From Candidatus Aminicenantota bacterium (GTDB taxonomy: Bacteria > Acidobacteriota > Aminicenantia > Aminicenantales > UBA4085): DNA of 38,762 nucleotides. A program made the translations under genes and the position numbers. Under the pieces are notes generated by a model. It saw nothing but the letters and a program-made list of their open reading frames with translations, did no database searches and was not told where the DNA came from. Positions 32,489-38,762 of this stretch are shown here, piece after piece (within the stretch, counting starts at the first letter, position 1; the number at the start of each line of letters is the position of its first letter). Location of the stretch: positions 79,707 to 118,468 of the forward strand of contig PLMN01000012.1 of the NCBI GenBank assembly GCA_003141555.1, written 5' to 3'.

Positions 32489-32770
32489 ATGAGCAATCTA
32501 GCCATCGGCATGCTGGAGACGAGAGGCAGGGTCGGACTGGTCACGGCCGCGGACGCCATGTGCAAGGCCGCCGACGTGATCCTAATCAGGACCGTCGAAA
32601 TCGGCGGCGGCTACGTCACCACCCTGGTCAAGGGCGAAGTCGGGAACGTCAAGGCTGCGGTTGAAGCCGGCCTGCTGACCCTGAAGGCCGTCGGGGCCGA
32701 TATCGTCGCCGCGCACGTGATCCCGCAGCCGCACGATTCCACCCTCGGACTCGTGGACAGGAAGTCCTGA
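32489..32770 (+). CDS. Hexameric BMC shell protein (BMC-H) 2
   Basis: A 93-residue BMC-H: LAIGMLETRGRVGLVTAADAMCKAA opens it, and GEVGNVKAAVEAGLLTL and HVIPQPHDSTL follow. The pore loop reads VEIGGG, so the central serine of GSG is glycine and the preceding lysine is glutamate, which should give a wider, less basic pore. An in-frame TTG at 32456 is rejected because the ATG has AGAGAGG seven bases before it. Confidence 0.95.
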   Translation: MSNLAIGMLETRGRVGLVTAADAMCKAADVILIRTVEIGGGYVTTLVKGEVGNVKAAVEAGLLTLKAVGADIVAAHVIPQPHDSTLGLVDRKS

Positions 32771-32783
32771 GCCAGCGGTTGCC

Positions 32784-33956
32784 ATGAAGATTCTCGTGCC
32801 GAACATCGGCAGCACGTCGTTCAAGTACCGCCTCATCGATATGGACACCGAGGCCGTGCTCGCCGAAGGAAAAATCGAGCGCATCGGCCAGGCGGGGGGC
32901 GACTGCCCCGATTATCCGACGGCTATCGGCCGCTGCCTGGATTCGCTTATCGGCGCGGGAAAACCCTTGGCCGCCCTGACCGAGCTTTCAGCCGTGGGCT
33001 TCAAGGCCGTTCACGCCCGCGGAATTACGGGCGCCGTGAAGGTCACTCCGGACGTGCTGGCGGCCATGGAAGAATACGCGTTTCTGCTGCCGGCCCATAA
33101 CCCCCCGTATGTCGCGGCCATGAAGGCCTTCGCCGCGGCCGCGCCCCAGGTCCCGTCCGTGGCCTTGTTCGAAACGTCCTTCTTCATGAATATGCCCAAA
33201 GCGGCCGCTATCTACGCGGTGCCGTGGTCGTGGGGAGAAGAGGAAGGGATCCGCCGTTTCGGCTTTCACGGCGCCAGCCATCGCTACGCCAGCGATCGCG
33301 TGCGGAGCCTGATCGGCCGGGCCGACATCACCCACATCTCCTGCCATCTGGGCGGCAGCTCGAGCGTGGCCGCCGTCAGAAACGGCCAGGGCGTCGATAC
33401 GAGCTTCGGCATGACGCCCCAGAGCGGCATTCCCCAGAACAACCGGGTCGGCGACATCGACGTTTTCGCCGTTCTGTACTTGATGAAAAAATACGGGCTC
33501 AGTCCCGAGGCCATGGCCGGGAAGCTTTCCCGGGAGTCCGGGCTGGCGGGGATATCGGGAATGAGCGGGGACGTCCGCGATCTCGAAGCCGCCGCGGCGC
33601 AGGGAAACGAGCGGGCCCGGCTCGCTCTCGAGGCCTACGTCTACTCCGTTCGCCGCTATGTGGGGGCGTTCCTGATTGAGCTCGGCTCGGCGGACGCGAT
33701 CACGTTTTCCGGAGGCATCGGCGAGCATTCGGCCGAGATCAGGCGCCGGGTCCTCCGGGGCCTCGAGAATTTCGGCATCCTCCTCGACGACCGGCGGAAC
33801 CGCGAGGCGAAGAAAACCGCGCGGATCTCCGCCGACGCCTCGAAAACGGGAATCTGGATCGTCGAGACCAACGAAGAAATCGTCGTGGCCCGGGCCGCGG
33901 CCGAAATCGTCAAAAAAAGCAGCTTGGGAAAATCGGCGGGACGCCCGGCGTCCTGA
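32784..33956 (+). CDS. ackA: Acetate/propionate-type kinase, divergent (BMC-associated)
   Basis: Makes ATP from acyl phosphate and ADP. A 390-residue ASKHA-fold kinase with the AckA landmarks: N7 in NIGSTSFK, FHGASHRYAS (about 161-170), SCHLGGSSS (H188), NRVGDID and TNEEIVVA near the C-terminus. Two residues known to matter in AckA differ: the Arg of GHRxVHGG is Lys74 and the catalytic Asp of VFDTAFH is Glu130 (LFETSFF). Both changes are conservative, so activity on a slightly different acyl phosphate is possible. It lies between two BMC-H genes and probably works with PduL. No encapsulation peptide is apparent, so it may act outside the shell. Confidence 0.9.
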   Translation: MKILVPNIGSTSFKYRLIDMDTEAVLAEGKIERIGQAGGDCPDYPTAIGRCLDSLIGAGKPLAALTELSAVGFKAVHARGITGAVKVTPDVLAAMEEYAFLLPAHNPPYVAAMKAFAAAAPQVPSVALFETSFFMNMPKAAAIYAVPWSWGEEEGIRRFGFHGASHRYASDRVRSLIGRADITHISCHLGGSSSVAAVRNGQGVDTSFGMTPQSGIPQNNRVGDIDVFAVLYLMKKYGLSPEAMAGKLSRESGLAGISGMSGDVRDLEAAAAQGNERARLALEAYVYSVRRYVGAFLIELGSADAITFSGGIGEHSAEIRRRVLRGLENFGILLDDRRNREAKKTARISADASKTGIWIVETNEEIVVARAAAEIVKKSSLGKSAGRPAS

Positions 33957-33974
33957 GACAAAGGAGTCATAACC

Positions 33975-34250
33975 ATGGTGAAACCGGCGATTGGAATGAT
34001 CGAAACGAGGGGCCTCACCGCGCTCGTGATGGCGACCGACGCGATGCTCAAATCGGCGGCCGTGGAATTCATGGGCTGGAAAAAAGTCGGCAGCGGCATG
34101 TGCTCCTGCTACATCCAGGGCGACGTGGCCGCCGTGAGGACCGCGCTGGACGCGGGCGTGGCCATCGCCCGGGAAGTGGGCCAGATCGTCTCCTCCCAGG
34201 TCCTGCCCCGGCCGCACGAAGAAATCCAGAGCATGGTCCCGAAACGCTGA
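33975..34250 (+). CDS. Hexameric BMC shell protein (BMC-H) 3, PduA-like
   Basis: A 91-residue BMC-H closest to canonical PduA: AIGMIETRGLTALVMATDAMLKSA at the start, pore loop KKVGSG, GDVAAVRTALDAGVAIA, and QVLPRPHEEIQSMVP at the end. An AAAGGAG ribosome-binding site precedes the ATG. It is probably the main facet hexamer. Two cysteines (MCSCYIQ) sit next to the pore loop. Confidence 0.95.
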   Translation: MVKPAIGMIETRGLTALVMATDAMLKSAAVEFMGWKKVGSGMCSCYIQGDVAAVRTALDAGVAIAREVGQIVSSQVLPRPHEEIQSMVPKR

Positions 34251-34272
34251 TCGGGCCGACAGCGGAGAAGCC

Positions 34273-34569
34273 ATGTATCTCGCCAAAGTGATGGGGACGA
34301 TCGTCGCTTCGCAGAAATACCCGAAGTTCCAGGGCATGAAGCTCCTACTCATCCAGCCCTACGTCAGCGCCGACAAGGCGCTCGTCCCGCAGGGGAGCAG
34401 CATCGTCGCGGTCGACTGCGTGACCTGCGGCGTCGGCGATCTGGTCATGTTCACCCAGGGAAGCTCGGCTCGGATGACGGAGTGCACCAAGGACAGCCCC
34501 GTCGACGCCGTGATCATCGGCATCGTCGATTCCGTCGAGGTCAACGGCAAAGCCCTGAAAAACCCCTAA
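34273..34569 (+). CDS. BMC vertex protein (BMC-P, EutN/CcmL family) 1
   Basis: A 98-residue pentamer-forming vertex protein. Family features: MYLAKVMGTIVASQKYPKF at the start, GMKLLLIQP, VAVDCVTCGVGDLVMFTQGSSAR in the middle and VDAVIIGIVDSV at the end. A GGAGAAG ribosome-binding site is present. First of three BMC-P genes in the operon. Confidence 0.94.
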   Translation: MYLAKVMGTIVASQKYPKFQGMKLLLIQPYVSADKALVPQGSSIVAVDCVTCGVGDLVMFTQGSSARMTECTKDSPVDAVIIGIVDSVEVNGKALKNP

Positions 34570-34593
34570 TCACGGAAGGGAGTACGTTTCGAC

Positions 34594-36063
34594 ATGATGA
34601 GTTCCTCTCCTCCTCATATTCCTCCGTACCGCGACCTCGATATCTCGGCCATCGTCGCCGAGGTCACGCGCCGGCTGTCCGCCGAGCGGCCCGCCGAAGG
34701 CGCCGGGGATAACTCCACCCGCGACGCCGTCCGGAGCGCCGGGTCGGACGGCGTCTTTCCGACCGTCGACGACGCCGTGGCGGCCGCGCTCCGGGCCCAG
34801 CCGAAGCTCGCCGCGCTATCGCTCGACCAACGGGGCGTCATCGTCGACATCATCAAGACGTATTGCCTCGAAAACGCGGCAGAGCTGGCCCGCATGGAAT
34901 ACCGGGAGACCCGCATCGGCCGCGAAGACCACAAGATCCAGAAGCTGACCATCATGAACAAGGTGCTCGGCGTCGAGGCCCTGAGGACGAAAGTCCGGGT
35001 GGGAGACGCCGGAACGGAATTCATCGCGGCCGCGCCGTTCGGTGTGATCGGAATGGTCACTCCGGCGACGCACAGCGTCCCGACCATGGCCGGCAACGCC
35101 ATCAATGTCCTGGCGGCCGGGAACACGGCCGTTTTTTCGCCCCATCCGGCAGCCTCTCGCTGTCTGACCCACGCCCTGCGCCAGATCAACCAGCGGATCC
35201 GGGCCAAGACCGGGCTGGAGAACCTGATCACGGTCATGGCCAAGCCGTCCATCGAGGCGGCCGGCGAGCTCTTCAAGCATCCGGATATCGCCCTCCTCAC
35301 GATCACCGGCGGCCCGGGCGTGGTCAAGGCGGCCATGAAAGCGGGCAAGAGGGTAATCGCCGCGGCGCCGGGCAATCCGCCCGTCGTCGTCGACGAGACC
35401 GCGGATATCCCGGCGGCCGTGAAGAACATCATTTTCGGGGCTTCGTTCGACAACAACCTCCTCTGTCTCGGCGACAAGGAAGTGTTCGTCGTCGAGGCGA
35501 TCGCGGACGAGTTCCTGGCGGCCATGCGCCGGGCGGGCGCGGTCGAGCTCACCCCCGCCCAAATCGAATGCCTGACCCGGGCCGCGTTCGTCCCCGACAA
35601 GGCCTCCGGCCTCCGGGTCGTGAACCGCGAATACATCGGCCAGAGCGCGGCCTTCCTGGGCCGGGCGGCCGGCGTGGTCGTGCCCGACAGCGTCGACCTG
35701 CTGTTCGGCGTGACGGACGAAAGCCATATTTTCGTCCAGGAAGAACAGATGATGCCGTTCCTGCCGATCGTCCGGGTCAAAGACGTCGACGCCGCGATCG
35801 CGGCCGCCCTGAGGGCCGAGCACGGATACCACCACTCCGCCCTCATCCACACCCGGAACGACGAGACGGCCCGGCGGATGGCCCGGATCATGAACACGAC
35901 CCTCTTCATCCGAAACGCGGCCTGCACCGCCGCGCTCGGCGTGGACGGACCGGGGTACCTGAGCTACAGCATCGCCACGGCCACCGGCGAGGGCGTGACG
36001 ACGCCGCTGACCTTCACCCGCCAGCGGCAGATGATCATCGGCGGCCGATACGACTATTTTTAA
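34594..36063 (+). CDS. CoA-acylating aldehyde dehydrogenase (PduP/EutE type) with N-terminal encapsulation peptide
   Basis: Oxidises an aldehyde to acyl-CoA with NAD+ inside the shell. A 489-residue protein. Residues about 13-30 (RDLDISAIVAEVTRRLSAE) form an amphipathic helix of encapsulation-peptide type, followed by a flexible Gly/Ser/Asp linker to residue 50. The dehydrogenase body has VTPATHSVPTMAGNAINVLA and the catalytic cysteine in DNNLLCLGDKEV (C291), with a PNP/ITGGPGVVKAAM cofactor loop near 238-250. GGAAGGGAG precedes tandem ATGs (34594, 34597). The aldehyde (lactaldehyde, acetaldehyde or other) is not determined by sequence. Confidence 0.94.
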   Translation: MMSSSPPHIPPYRDLDISAIVAEVTRRLSAERPAEGAGDNSTRDAVRSAGSDGVFPTVDDAVAAALRAQPKLAALSLDQRGVIVDIIKTYCLENAAELARMEYRETRIGREDHKIQKLTIMNKVLGVEALRTKVRVGDAGTEFIAAAPFGVIGMVTPATHSVPTMAGNAINVLAAGNTAVFSPHPAASRCLTHALRQINQRIRAKTGLENLITVMAKPSIEAAGELFKHPDIALLTITGGPGVVKAAMKAGKRVIAAAPGNPPVVVDETADIPAAVKNIIFGASFDNNLLCLGDKEVFVVEAIADEFLAAMRRAGAVELTPAQIECLTRAAFVPDKASGLRVVNREYIGQSAAFLGRAAGVVVPDSVDLLFGVTDESHIFVQEEQMMPFLPIVRVKDVDAAIAAALRAEHGYHHSALIHTRNDETARRMARIMNTTLFIRNAACTAALGVDGPGYLSYSIATATGEGVTTPLTFTRQRQMIIGGRYDYF

Positions 36064-36085
36064 GGGCAAGCAAGAAAGAGAATCC

Positions 36086-36376
36086 ATGTATCTGGCGAGG
36101 ATCGAGGGATCGGCGGTGACGACGATCAGTCACAAGAGCCTCCGGGGGCGCAAGCTGCTCATCGCCAGGCGCTGCGAGCCCGACGGCCGGCTGGCCCGGG
36201 AGCCGATCGTGGCCCTCGACGCCGTCGGGGCCGGACTGGGAGATCTCGTCTTGATCTCGACGGACGGCGAGCTTGCCCGGATTCTGACGGGCATGCGGAC
36301 GGCGCCGGTGCGCCTCACGGCCGTGGGCATCGTCGATCACGTGACGGCCGCCGGAGTGTCCGGAGAAGAGAAATGA
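36086..36376 (+). CDS. BMC vertex protein (BMC-P) 2
   Basis: A 96-residue EutN/CcmL-family protein: MYLARIEGSAVTTISHKSLRG at the start, IVALDAVGAGLGDLVLIS in the middle and LTAVGIVDHVTA at the end. More basic in the loop after strand 2 (ARRCEPDGRLARE) than the first BMC-P. Its stop overlaps the start of the next BMC-P (ATGA). Confidence 0.94.
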   Translation: MYLARIEGSAVTTISHKSLRGRKLLIARRCEPDGRLAREPIVALDAVGAGLGDLVLISTDGELARILTGMRTAPVRLTAVGIVDHVTAAGVSGEEK

Positions 36377-36666
36377 GATTGGGCATCGTCAAGGGGACCG
36401 TGGTCTTGAGCCGGGGGCTCAAGAGCCTGGCGGGAACCCGCTATCTCATCGTCGAGCCCGTAACGGCGGAAAACCTGAAGGCCGGCAATTTGAAGGGGGG
36501 CGGCCGGGAGGTCGTCGCCGCCGATCATCTGGCTCCCGGACAAGGCCAGATGGTCTGCTTCGAGGAGGGGCGCGAAGCCTGCAGCCCCTGGCTTCCGGCC
36601 AGCGTTCCGGTCGACGTCTATATCAGCGGCATCATCGATTCGGTCACCTACGAACCCACGGAATGA
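36373..36666 (+). CDS. BMC vertex protein (BMC-P) 3
   Basis: A 97-residue, more divergent BMC-P: MRLGIVKGTVVLSRGLKSLAG at the start, VVAADHLAPGQGQMVCFEEG in the middle and VDVYISGIIDSVTYE at the end. The GxGD motif of typical members is GQGQ here. The loop after strand 2 is longer (VTAENLKAGNLKGGGRE). Translationally coupled to the previous gene. Confidence 0.92.
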   Translation: MRLGIVKGTVVLSRGLKSLAGTRYLIVEPVTAENLKAGNLKGGGREVVAADHLAPGQGQMVCFEEGREACSPWLPASVPVDVYISGIIDSVTYEPTE

Positions 36667-36670
36667 AACC

Positions 36671-37789
36671 ATGAAACAGCTCCATCTGCGCGGCACGAAC
36701 GTGATTTCGGGTCCGGTCGTCGACCAGGCGGCCCGCGATGGCTACGCGGAGATCGTCGTGGACGAAGACGCGGTCATCACCTCCGTCGCCCTGGATTCCG
36801 CCGCGGTGGCGGGTGTCCGTATCATTCGCGAGGGCGGCCGCAAGGTCGGCGCTCCGGCCGGGGCCTTCTCTTTCTCCGGCGGATCGGGGAGCCCCGAGGC
36901 CCTGTTCTCATCCGCCGAGGCGCGGGCCCTTAAGGACGAGATCGTGGCGACCGGGAAAAAGCTCTGGATGCGCTCCTACGTCGACGGCAACGGCGGCAAC
37001 ATTTCGTGCCGGATCGGAGAGAAATACGTCCTGTGCACGCCGACCCTCGTCAGCAAGGGGGATCTCACGCCGGACGACATCTGCCTGGTCGATCTCGACG
37101 GCAATCAGCTCGCGGGCCGCAAGAAAAAGACCAGTGAAATCCTCCTCCATCTCGAGATCATGAAAGCCCAGCCCAAGGCCAGGGCTTGCGTCCACGCCCA
37201 TCCCCCCCACGCCACGGCCTACGCCATCACGGGCATGGTGCCGCCCGTGGGCGTCATTCCCGAGGCCGAGATCTTCGTCGGCTACGCCGCCTTCGCCCCG
37301 TACGGCACGCCGGGCACGAAAGAGATCTCCCAGAAAGTCGTGGGACTCGTCTCCGACCACAATGCGATTCTGTTGGGCAACCACGGTGTCGTCTGCTGGG
37401 CCGATTCGCCCCTGCATGCCGAATGGTGCATCGAGATCCTCGAGACCTACTGCCAGACTCTCATTATCGCCGCGGGGCTGAGCGTCCCCATCAAAATGAT
37501 TCCCTCGGACAAATCCGAAGCCCTGCTCGACGTCAAGAGGAAGCTGAACCTTCCCGATCCCCGCTTGAGCGGCCGGGAGTGCACTCTGGCCGACATGCCG
37601 GACACTCTGACCAGCATCACGGTCTGTCCGGGCGCCTGCTCCGGCGGCACCGGGCCGTGCGGGCTCCAGGGGTCGACGAGCTGCCCCCGGTCGGGCGGCG
37701 GAGCGCCGGCTCCCGGTCCCGAGAACAATGAGACGGAAGTTCTGATCGGCCGGATCGTCGACGAGGTCATGAAGACGCTGAAGAAATAG
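36671..37789 (+). CDS. Class II (zinc) aldolase, extended, with C-terminal encapsulation peptide
   Basis: A 372-residue relative of fuculose-1-phosphate and rhamnulose-1-phosphate aldolases, whose usual length is about 215-275. The core (about 85-275) has the zinc ligands H175 and H177 in CVHAHPPHAT and H238 in GNHGV, with the likely catalytic E156 in SEILLHLEI and GNGGNISCRI for phosphate binding. It has an extra N-terminal segment (1-80) without recognised family, a cysteine cluster near the C-terminus (C319, C323, C330, C338) and a final amphipathic helix (ETEVLIGRIVDEVMKTLKK) of encapsulation-peptide type. It would supply the aldehyde to the dehydrogenase. It is last in the operon, four bases after the BMC-P stop. 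Confidence 0.9.
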   Translation: MKQLHLRGTNVISGPVVDQAARDGYAEIVVDEDAVITSVALDSAAVAGVRIIREGGRKVGAPAGAFSFSGGSGSPEALFSSAEARALKDEIVATGKKLWMRSYVDGNGGNISCRIGEKYVLCTPTLVSKGDLTPDDICLVDLDGNQLAGRKKKTSEILLHLEIMKAQPKARACVHAHPPHATAYAITGMVPPVGVIPEAEIFVGYAAFAPYGTPGTKEISQKVVGLVSDHNAILLGNHGVVCWADSPLHAEWCIEILETYCQTLIIAAGLSVPIKMIPSDKSEALLDVKRKLNLPDPRLSGRECTLADMPDTLTSITVCPGACSGGTGPCGLQGSTSCPRSGGGAPAPGPENNETEVLIGRIVDEVMKTLKK

Positions 37790-37863
37790 CCGGCGGCGTC
37801 GGGGAAGATCCCGGGCTTGGCGATGCCCTCGTCGAAACGGTCGCTCGTCTCCTGAACCGCTAG
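37790..37863 (+). other. Out-of-frame extension encoding a second encapsulation-peptide-like helix
   Basis: Directly after the aldolase TAG, the -1 frame stays open and reads IAGGVGEDPGLGDALVE then TVARLLNR and a stop at 37861-37863. The last 15 residues form an amphipathic helix like those that target cargo to BMCs. This frame is open only from 37732 and has no ATG, GTG or TTG, so it can be reached only by a frameshift near 37783-37789. Its stop and the phosphoketolase stop share the palindrome CTAG (37860-37863). Confidence 0.5.
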
Positions 37864-38762
37864 ATCGGGCTCCACGTCCAATGGCGGATTTCGGGCAAAT
37901 CCTCGCCGTATTTGTCGATGTACTGCCTGTGCTCGATCAGCTTGTCCTTGAGCTGCTGCTTCAGGTAGACGCCCTTGTCCCCGGTCTGGGGCAGGCGGTC
38001 GATGACGTCCATCACGAGGTGGAAGCGGTCCAGATCGTTCAGGACCGTCATGTCGAAGGGCGTGGTGATGGTGCCCTCTTCCTTGTAGCCGTGAACGTGG
38101 ATATTGTCGTGGTTGGCCCGGCGGTAGGTCAGCCGGTGGATGAGCGACGGATAAGCATGGAAGGCGAAGATGACGGGCTTGTCCCGGGTGAAGAGCTCGT
38201 CGAAATCCGGATCGCTCAAGCCGTGCGGGTGCTCGGTTTGGGGCTGCAGCTTCATGAGGTCGACGACGTTGATCACCCGGATTTTCAGGTCGGGCAGGCG
38301 CTCGCGCAAAATGGAGACGGCGGCGAGCGTTTCCAGCGTGGGCACGTCGCCGCAGCAGGCCATGACGACGTCGGGCGTGACATTCTGGTCATTGCTGGCC
38401 CATCGCCAGATGCCGATGCCTTCGGTGCAGTGCTTGACCGCCGCGTCCATCGTCAGCCACTGCGGCGCCGGGTGCTTGCCCGCGACCACGACGTTGACGT
38501 AATGGCGGCTGCGGAGGCAGTGGTCCATCACCGAGAGCAGGCAATTGGCGTCCGGCGGAAGGTAAACCCGCACGATCTCGGCCTTCTTGTTCGCGACGAG
38601 GTCGATGAACCCGGGATCCTGGTGGCTGAAGCCGTTGTGGTCCTGGCGCCAGACATGCGAGGCCAGGAGGTAATTGAGGGAGGCGATCTTCCGCCGCCAG
38701 GGCAGGCGCGACGTGACCTTGAGCCACTTGGCGTGCTGATTGAACATCGAATCGACGATGTG
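37860..38762 (-). CDS. Phosphoketolase, C-terminal part (truncated by window edge)
   Basis: Cleaves xylulose-5-phosphate or fructose-6-phosphate with phosphate to acetyl phosphate plus glyceraldehyde-3-phosphate or erythrose-4-phosphate, using thiamine diphosphate. About 300 C-terminal residues are present; the gene extends beyond the right edge (full proteins are about 790 residues). Typical XFP sequence: [82 protein letters not shown] and [17 protein letters not shown]. It converges on the microcompartment operon, and the stop codons of the two sides overlap at CTAG. Its product, acetyl phosphate, is also the substrate of the neighbouring acetate kinase. Confidence 0.95.
   Translation of the reverse strand, partial: HIVDSMFNQHAKWLKVTSRLPWRRKIASLNYLLASHVWRQDHNGFSHQDPGFIDLVANKKAEIVRVYLPPDANCLLSVMDHCLRSRHYVNVVVAGKHPAPQWLTMDAAVKHCTEGIGIWRWASNDQNVTPDVVMACCGDVPTLETLAAVSILRERLPDLKIRVINVVDLMKLQPQTEHPHGLSDPDFDELFTRDKPVIFAFHAYPSLIHRLTYRRANHDNIHVHGYKEEGTITTPFDMTVLNDLDRFHLVMDVIDRLPQTGDKGVYLKQQLKDKLIEHRQYIDKYGEDLPEIRHWTWSPI

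Overview
The window is a high-GC bacterial chromosome segment with tightly packed genes. It encodes a periplasm and peptidoglycan apparatus (bifunctional penicillin-binding protein, diaminopimelate epimerase, Do-type periplasmic protease, LolA-like exported protein), so the host is probably a diderm. Gene content and the FecR/YxGRW-rich protein would fit an Acidobacteriota- or Aminicenantes-like lineage, but this is inference; no rRNA or phylogenetic marker was searched.

Left part (1-23.5 kb), housekeeping. A BtuFCD/FecBCD-type importer runs leftwards off the edge (substrate-binding protein, permease, truncated ATPase), followed by an MgtC-like membrane protein. Rightwards come a YbhN/LPG-synthase-type membrane protein overlapping nrdR, then an Hsp20-lon pair behind a good sigma-70-like promoter. 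An htrA-dapF pair runs leftwards. tmk and a class A penicillin-binding protein run rightwards, separated by about 0.5 kb of nested inverted repeats. A leftward block holds a FecR-domain protein, an HDAC-like amidohydrolase, a sodium/solute symporter, a B12-binding radical SAM protein and smc. The radical SAM gene seems to start at a rare ATT codon overlapping the smc stop.

Middle part (23.5-29.5 kb), accessory. A PilZ protein and tRNA-Thr(CGT) are followed by lower-GC, loosely packed DNA with a large hybrid-type membrane sensor kinase, a single-domain response regulator, a small exported protein and a 67-residue orphan. The last 23 bases around the 3' end of tRNA-Thr recur exactly 4.5 kb downstream, where they form the 3' end of a tRNA-Sec-like gene (UCA anticodon, 6-bp D stem). 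This looks like an attachment-site repeat, a recombined tRNA, or an assembly join.

Right part (29.5-38.8 kb), a bacterial microcompartment (BMC) operon. It encodes a PduS/RnfC-like flavo-iron-sulfur protein, one tandem BMC-T, three BMC-H, three BMC-P, PduL phosphotransacylase, a divergent acetate kinase, a CoA-acylating aldehyde dehydrogenase and an extended class II aldolase. The likely route is: sugar phosphate is cleaved by the aldolase to an aldehyde, the dehydrogenase makes acyl-CoA, PduL makes acyl phosphate, and the kinase makes ATP. PduL, the dehydrogenase and the aldolase each carry an encapsulation-peptide-like helix. No alcohol dehydrogenase, diol dehydratase, glycyl-radical enzyme or regulator lies in the window, so PduS may be the electron outlet. 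A phosphoketolase gene converges on the operon and also yields acetyl phosphate. The 3' end of the aldolase gene shows a second helix of encapsulation-peptide type in the -1 frame, ending exactly at the shared CTAG with the phosphoketolase stop.
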